NCBI RefSeq assembly: GCF_037042905.1
Contig: NC_087252.1
Coordinates: forward strand, 18,369,701 to 18,433,700
Direction: 5' to 3'
From: Lytechinus pictus
Taxonomy: Eukaryota; Echinodermata; Echinoidea; Temnopleuroida; Toxopneustidae
Length of the DNA: 64,000 bases
The notes beneath the pieces are model-generated. The model worked only from the letters and a program-made list of their open reading frames with translations. It had not been told where the DNA came from and did no database searches. Shown here piece after piece: positions 61,098-64,000 of this stretch (within the stretch, counting starts at the first letter, position 1; each line of letters starts with the position of its first letter). The position numbers were made by a program, and so were the translations under genes.

Positions 61098-61420
61098 ATG
61101 TCGGCTAGGGGGTCAATCACGGAGGAAACAGCAAGGGACCTGATTGGGGCTTTGCATTCAGTTTTGAATAGCATGCAGCCGTCGACGTCGACGACGACAC
61201 CTGCTGAGTCCTTGCCGAGGCCGTGTATTGACAGGTCCCGGCTTGCACCGCTGGCAATCACCCAAGGGCGTAGGGCAACTACCACCGCTGCCACCGGCAC
61301 TGGATCTGGGCCTCGAGGCCCGGCCCCTAGTACTAGTACTAGTACTAGTACTAGTAGTAGTACCATGATTGGCATCGCATCCAACAACGCCAACACACCA
61401 GGACCAGGTCAAGTACGCAA
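61098..61420 (+). CDS. Possible first coding exon of an unrecognised gene
   Basis: An ATG at 61098 opens 107 codons, ending at a strong donor (CAA|GTAAGT at 61421). The product would start MSARGSITEETARDLIGALH, then turn to T/S/P-rich low complexity containing an (ACTAGT)n hexamer run at 61328-61355. The segment is GC-rich, unlike its surroundings, and CACGTG (E-box) lies at 61015. No downstream exon was identified in the window and the protein is not recognised. It could equally be the 5' part of a mobile-element gene. Confidence 0.3.
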
Positions 61421-61426
61421 GTAAGT

Positions 61427-62395
61427 AATGACTTCAAATGTGGCATGCTTAAATATATTGAAATGCAATAAACGTTACATTTCAGGCAAATAACCATTTG
61501 TGCACCAAAAAATGGTCTAGGCAGTAGCGTAGGCACTCGTACAATGCGCAATGTACCGTATGTGCATGCCCACTCACACAAGCATGCGAGGTTAGTTGTG
61601 TCTGTCATGGTCTGTACTACTACTAGCCAGGCGGCTTCTTGAGAGTAAAAATCATTTACTAACGTAGGCTTACTCTAAACGAAGCCAGGGAGTCCTCCCT
61701 ATTCATCTGCGTGTACCGCAAAAAACCCTGAAACTTTCGCCCCCGAGATTTCTACTTTCCTTCTAAGTTCTAAAAGATCTAGCTCTAAATCATGATGTAC
61801 ATGGGATAAAACTTCATTTCCGACATTTCTACGCTCTCGTTGTTATTTTTAAACAAGAATTCATAAAAACTGAAAAAATATTGTGAAAAGACGGAAGAGA
61901 TTTGCCGCCACCTTGTTTCTTATTGTACTTCCCCAACTTTACGGACGCGAAATTTTGAAATTCATTAAATATGCTAATTTATGCGCATTTTTCAAAATTC
62001 ACAAAAAATGTTTCTTTATTTTAAAGAGGTGGGCCGATAACATAAATAATAATACACTCACTATACACGTATAAACTTCACACCGGGAGAAAGCCTTACC
62101 TTATTCTTGTTATGCACAGCTCTCAGGACGTCTGTACCTCTCGGGGGTTGAGTATGGAGTGATGTTAATGGCGTGTATACTGTATATGTATTGTGTTGTG
62201 GTTCCTCCCGCCGATGTGTCATGTGACTTGTGTCGCTTGGGTGCGTGATGTCTTCTGCTTAACTATACTATTAACCCCCTTACACTATACTTCCCCCCAC
62301 CCTAAAAAAATTGGGGGGCCTATTTCCAATATAACTTAGCATAACTTAATACTTAACATAAGGAATAACCCAACTTAACATAAAATCATAAAATA
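61427..62395. other. No gene seen; possible regulatory or element flank
   Basis: AT-rich with a few CpG patches. ACACCGGGAGAAAGCCTTACC near 62080 and TAACCCCCTTACACTATACT near 62272 look like parts of an element flank. No open frame of interest. Confidence 0.35.
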
Positions 62396-62399
62396 TACA

Positions 62400-62640
62400 T
62401 CAACGTACATTTGTTTTTCCTTTTTTTTTTTTTCTTGATCATATCTTTTTCTTTCCTTTTTTCGTATTCTTTGATCTTTTTTCTTTCTTTTCTTCTTTTG
62501 TTTTCTTTTTCTTTTGAGATCTTTTTTCTTTTTCTTTTCTTCTGTAATCTTTTTATTTTCTTTTGAGATCTTTTTTTTCTTTTCTTTGTGATCTTTTTTC
62601 TTTTTCTTATTTTTTTTTCTTATTTGTTCATGACATAGAT
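62400..62640. repeat. Polypyrimidine minisatellite with GATCTTTT units
   Basis: Almost pure T/C on the plus strand with repeated GAGATCTTTTTTCTTTT-type units of about 40 bases. The lysine-rich minus-strand frame is an artefact. Confidence 0.85.
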
Positions 62641-62972
62641 ATAACATAAATACATCAATATACATTATACATCACTATCAATCATAAAACATATTCTTAC
62701 CTTGTCTCTGCCTTGTTTATGTATCTAAGTAAAAAAGTAAGCAAATATTCAAATCGATACATACATATATATATATTATTACTTATCTGATCTAATTTTC
62801 TAATTTCAACAAAAAGCATAACTCAATAAGAATTGTAAATCATAGGCGTCTATTTTCCGTATTACATATATAAAGCATAATAAACACATATAAAATACAA
62901 CTTTTGTATATAAAACAGTCTTACAATTAAGGTAAAAGGCAGAGACAGGTGCAAGGGAGCAGCATTGCCCCT

Positions 62973-64000
62973 TTATTTGAGGCAATACAGCTCCCTGGCG
63001 TTAATCGTCGTCTGATCGAGGAACTCTGGTAGAGGAACCCCTCGGATAGACGCCACCACCTGCCCGACATCGCCGATAAAGGCTTCTGTTTGCCAGCCGT
63101 GGCGAGGGCGGACGGGCAGGTAGGGGGCGTCTGTCTCGATCAGAAGACGATTTCCTGGAATGGACCGAATGCCAAGCCTCTTAAGCTTGGCATTCGCTCC
63201 ATTGTAGTAAGAGGCACTGCCCGTGACACCAAAGTACGCATAACGGAACGCTGACGTCCATTCGTCGACGATGTCCGGCGAACCCATGAAACAGTGCAAA
63301 TGGATGCGCTGAGCGGCCGGACACCGTCGGCGAATCGCGTCGCGCGCCAGCTTGTGCACAGCACGAGGGATCGGCTCATTGCCGGGACGAGAGCCATTGG
63401 CCCCCCGGAGATGGAGTACCAGGACTCTTCCGGTGGAGAGCCCTAGGAGCTGCTCAAAAAGCTGCTCCTGTGCCCCCCACTCGGAGTCATCCGTGGACCA
63501 ATCGAGGCCCAACTCCGACAGGCCTCTGACTCTCGGGTCGGCGAGAGCCGATCGCAGCGCCTCAAGATAGTAACGCTTCAGGCCATAGGCCTGCTTCGGG
63601 TGGATGCCCACCGCCACTGCGTAGCCTTCAGGGAGTTCATCGAATACCCTGTCGAGGAAGCCGGGGGCGGAGTATCTTACTGGATCACAGAAGTTCCATA
63701 CCCCTCCGACTACCTCGACCGGGTGTAGAGGCTGTCCCTGAAGTTCAGTTTTTCCTTTTCTTATTTTTATCCGATCGGGATGAAAGTGTGCATCGAATGC
63801 ACGCAGTGGCCGTGGGCTCTCCCCCAAAGCTTCCTCTAACATTTTTGGGGTGATTCCCCGCCCTCTTCCAATGGAGGAACACTCCACTGGATGGGGTGGT
63901 CTAGGCCAAGTGGACAGTAGTCCACGGCCACGACCAACCCCAACCGTAAGGCCTCCACTGGTCGAGGGACCGGCATTTGTTCCCGGAAGCGGGCCTTGCG
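62973..64000 (-). CDS. TatD-like metal-dependent hydrolase, C-terminal part (open to window edge)
   Basis: TatD proteins are TIM-barrel metal-dependent hydrolases, many acting as 3'-5' DNases. On the minus strand the frame ends at TAA 62973-62975 and stays open to 64000, so the start is outside the window. The first part is rich in R and G (two GRGRG motifs, GVGRGRG), then the barrel. The metal ligand motifs are all present: DAHFHPD (HxH), SELGLDW (E), LHLRG (H), HLHCFMGS (H) and ETDAPYL (D). The barrel part is about 270 aa, the usual size. The RG-rich leader is atypical for cellular TatD enzymes. The frame is uninterrupted and GC-rich compared with the flanks. It is closest in look to TATDN2-like proteins, which are multiplied in many invertebrate genomes; a link with a mobile element is inferred. 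Confidence 0.82.
   Translation of the reverse strand, partial: QGPLPGTNAGPSTSGGLTVGVGRGRGLLSTWPRPPHPVECSSIGRGRGITPKMLEEALGESPRPLRAFDAHFHPDRIKIRKGKTELQGQPLHPVEVVGGVWNFCDPVRYSAPGFLDRVFDELPEGYAVAVGIHPKQAYGLKRYYLEALRSALADPRVRGLSELGLDWSTDDSEWGAQEQLFEQLLGLSTGRVLVLHLRGANGSRPGNEPIPRAVHKLARDAIRRRCPAAQRIHLHCFMGSPDIVDEWTSAFRYAYFGVTGSASYYNGANAKLKRLGIRSIPGNRLLIETDAPYLPVRPRHGWQTEAFIGDVGQVVASIRGVPLPEFLDQTTINARELYCLK

Noticed and set aside
62375..62665. Lysine-rich minus-strand frame
   Set aside because: It is the translation of a polypyrimidine minisatellite.

Overview
The window is nuclear DNA of an animal: spliced genes with GT-AG introns, AT-rich introns, and a dense load of short inverted-repeat transposons, tRNA-headed SINEs and simple repeats. 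The repeat types, the AT-rich base composition and the gene set suggest a marine deuterostome, most likely an echinoderm and probably a sea urchin. This is inferred from sequence style, not from a database match.

Three multi-exon genes lie on the + strand, and I rebuilt each from splice sites and reading phase. (1) 2295-14648: a 736-residue C2H2 zinc-finger protein in 8 coding exons, with 11 fingers in the last exon and one in the exon before. (2) 24762-33936: a CDCA7-type protein of 337 residues in 9 exons, ending in the zf-4CXXC_R1 domain. CDCA7 proteins recruit the HELLS remodeller and support DNA methylation maintenance. Just upstream sit an ETS site and E2F-type sites, as expected for a cell-cycle gene. 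(3) 45437 to about 57823: a predicted type I membrane receptor with a signal peptide, three Ig-like domains, one transmembrane helix and three death-fold modules in tandem in the cytoplasmic tail. I do not recognise this as a named family, and it is the best candidate for something undescribed.

At the right edge, 62973-64000 on the - strand, is the C-terminal part of an open frame with an RG-rich stretch fused to a complete TatD-like metal-dependent hydrolase domain. It may belong to a mobile element. A small Penelope-like retroelement fragment lies near 59.45-60.07 kb. A tRNA-like gene with anticodon UCA and an immediate T6 terminator lies at 58401-58472 (-).

The rest is mostly mobile DNA. 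It includes TTAA-flanked piggyBac-like MITEs with poly-G ends (22198-23023, 50903-51668) and 'CAGTGCGT' long-inverted-repeat elements (43888-45226, 52057-53825, and a degraded one near 58579-59215). Two copies of a tandem-repeat element carry perfect DR1 nuclear-receptor sites (34301-35221, 39508-40695). There is also a compound foldback of about 2 kb in CDCA7 intron 1, nested MITE and SINE insertions at 34.07-36.96 kb, a 1.6-kb C/A-only minisatellite, polypurine tracts and poly-G runs. The three genes show no obvious functional link to each other.
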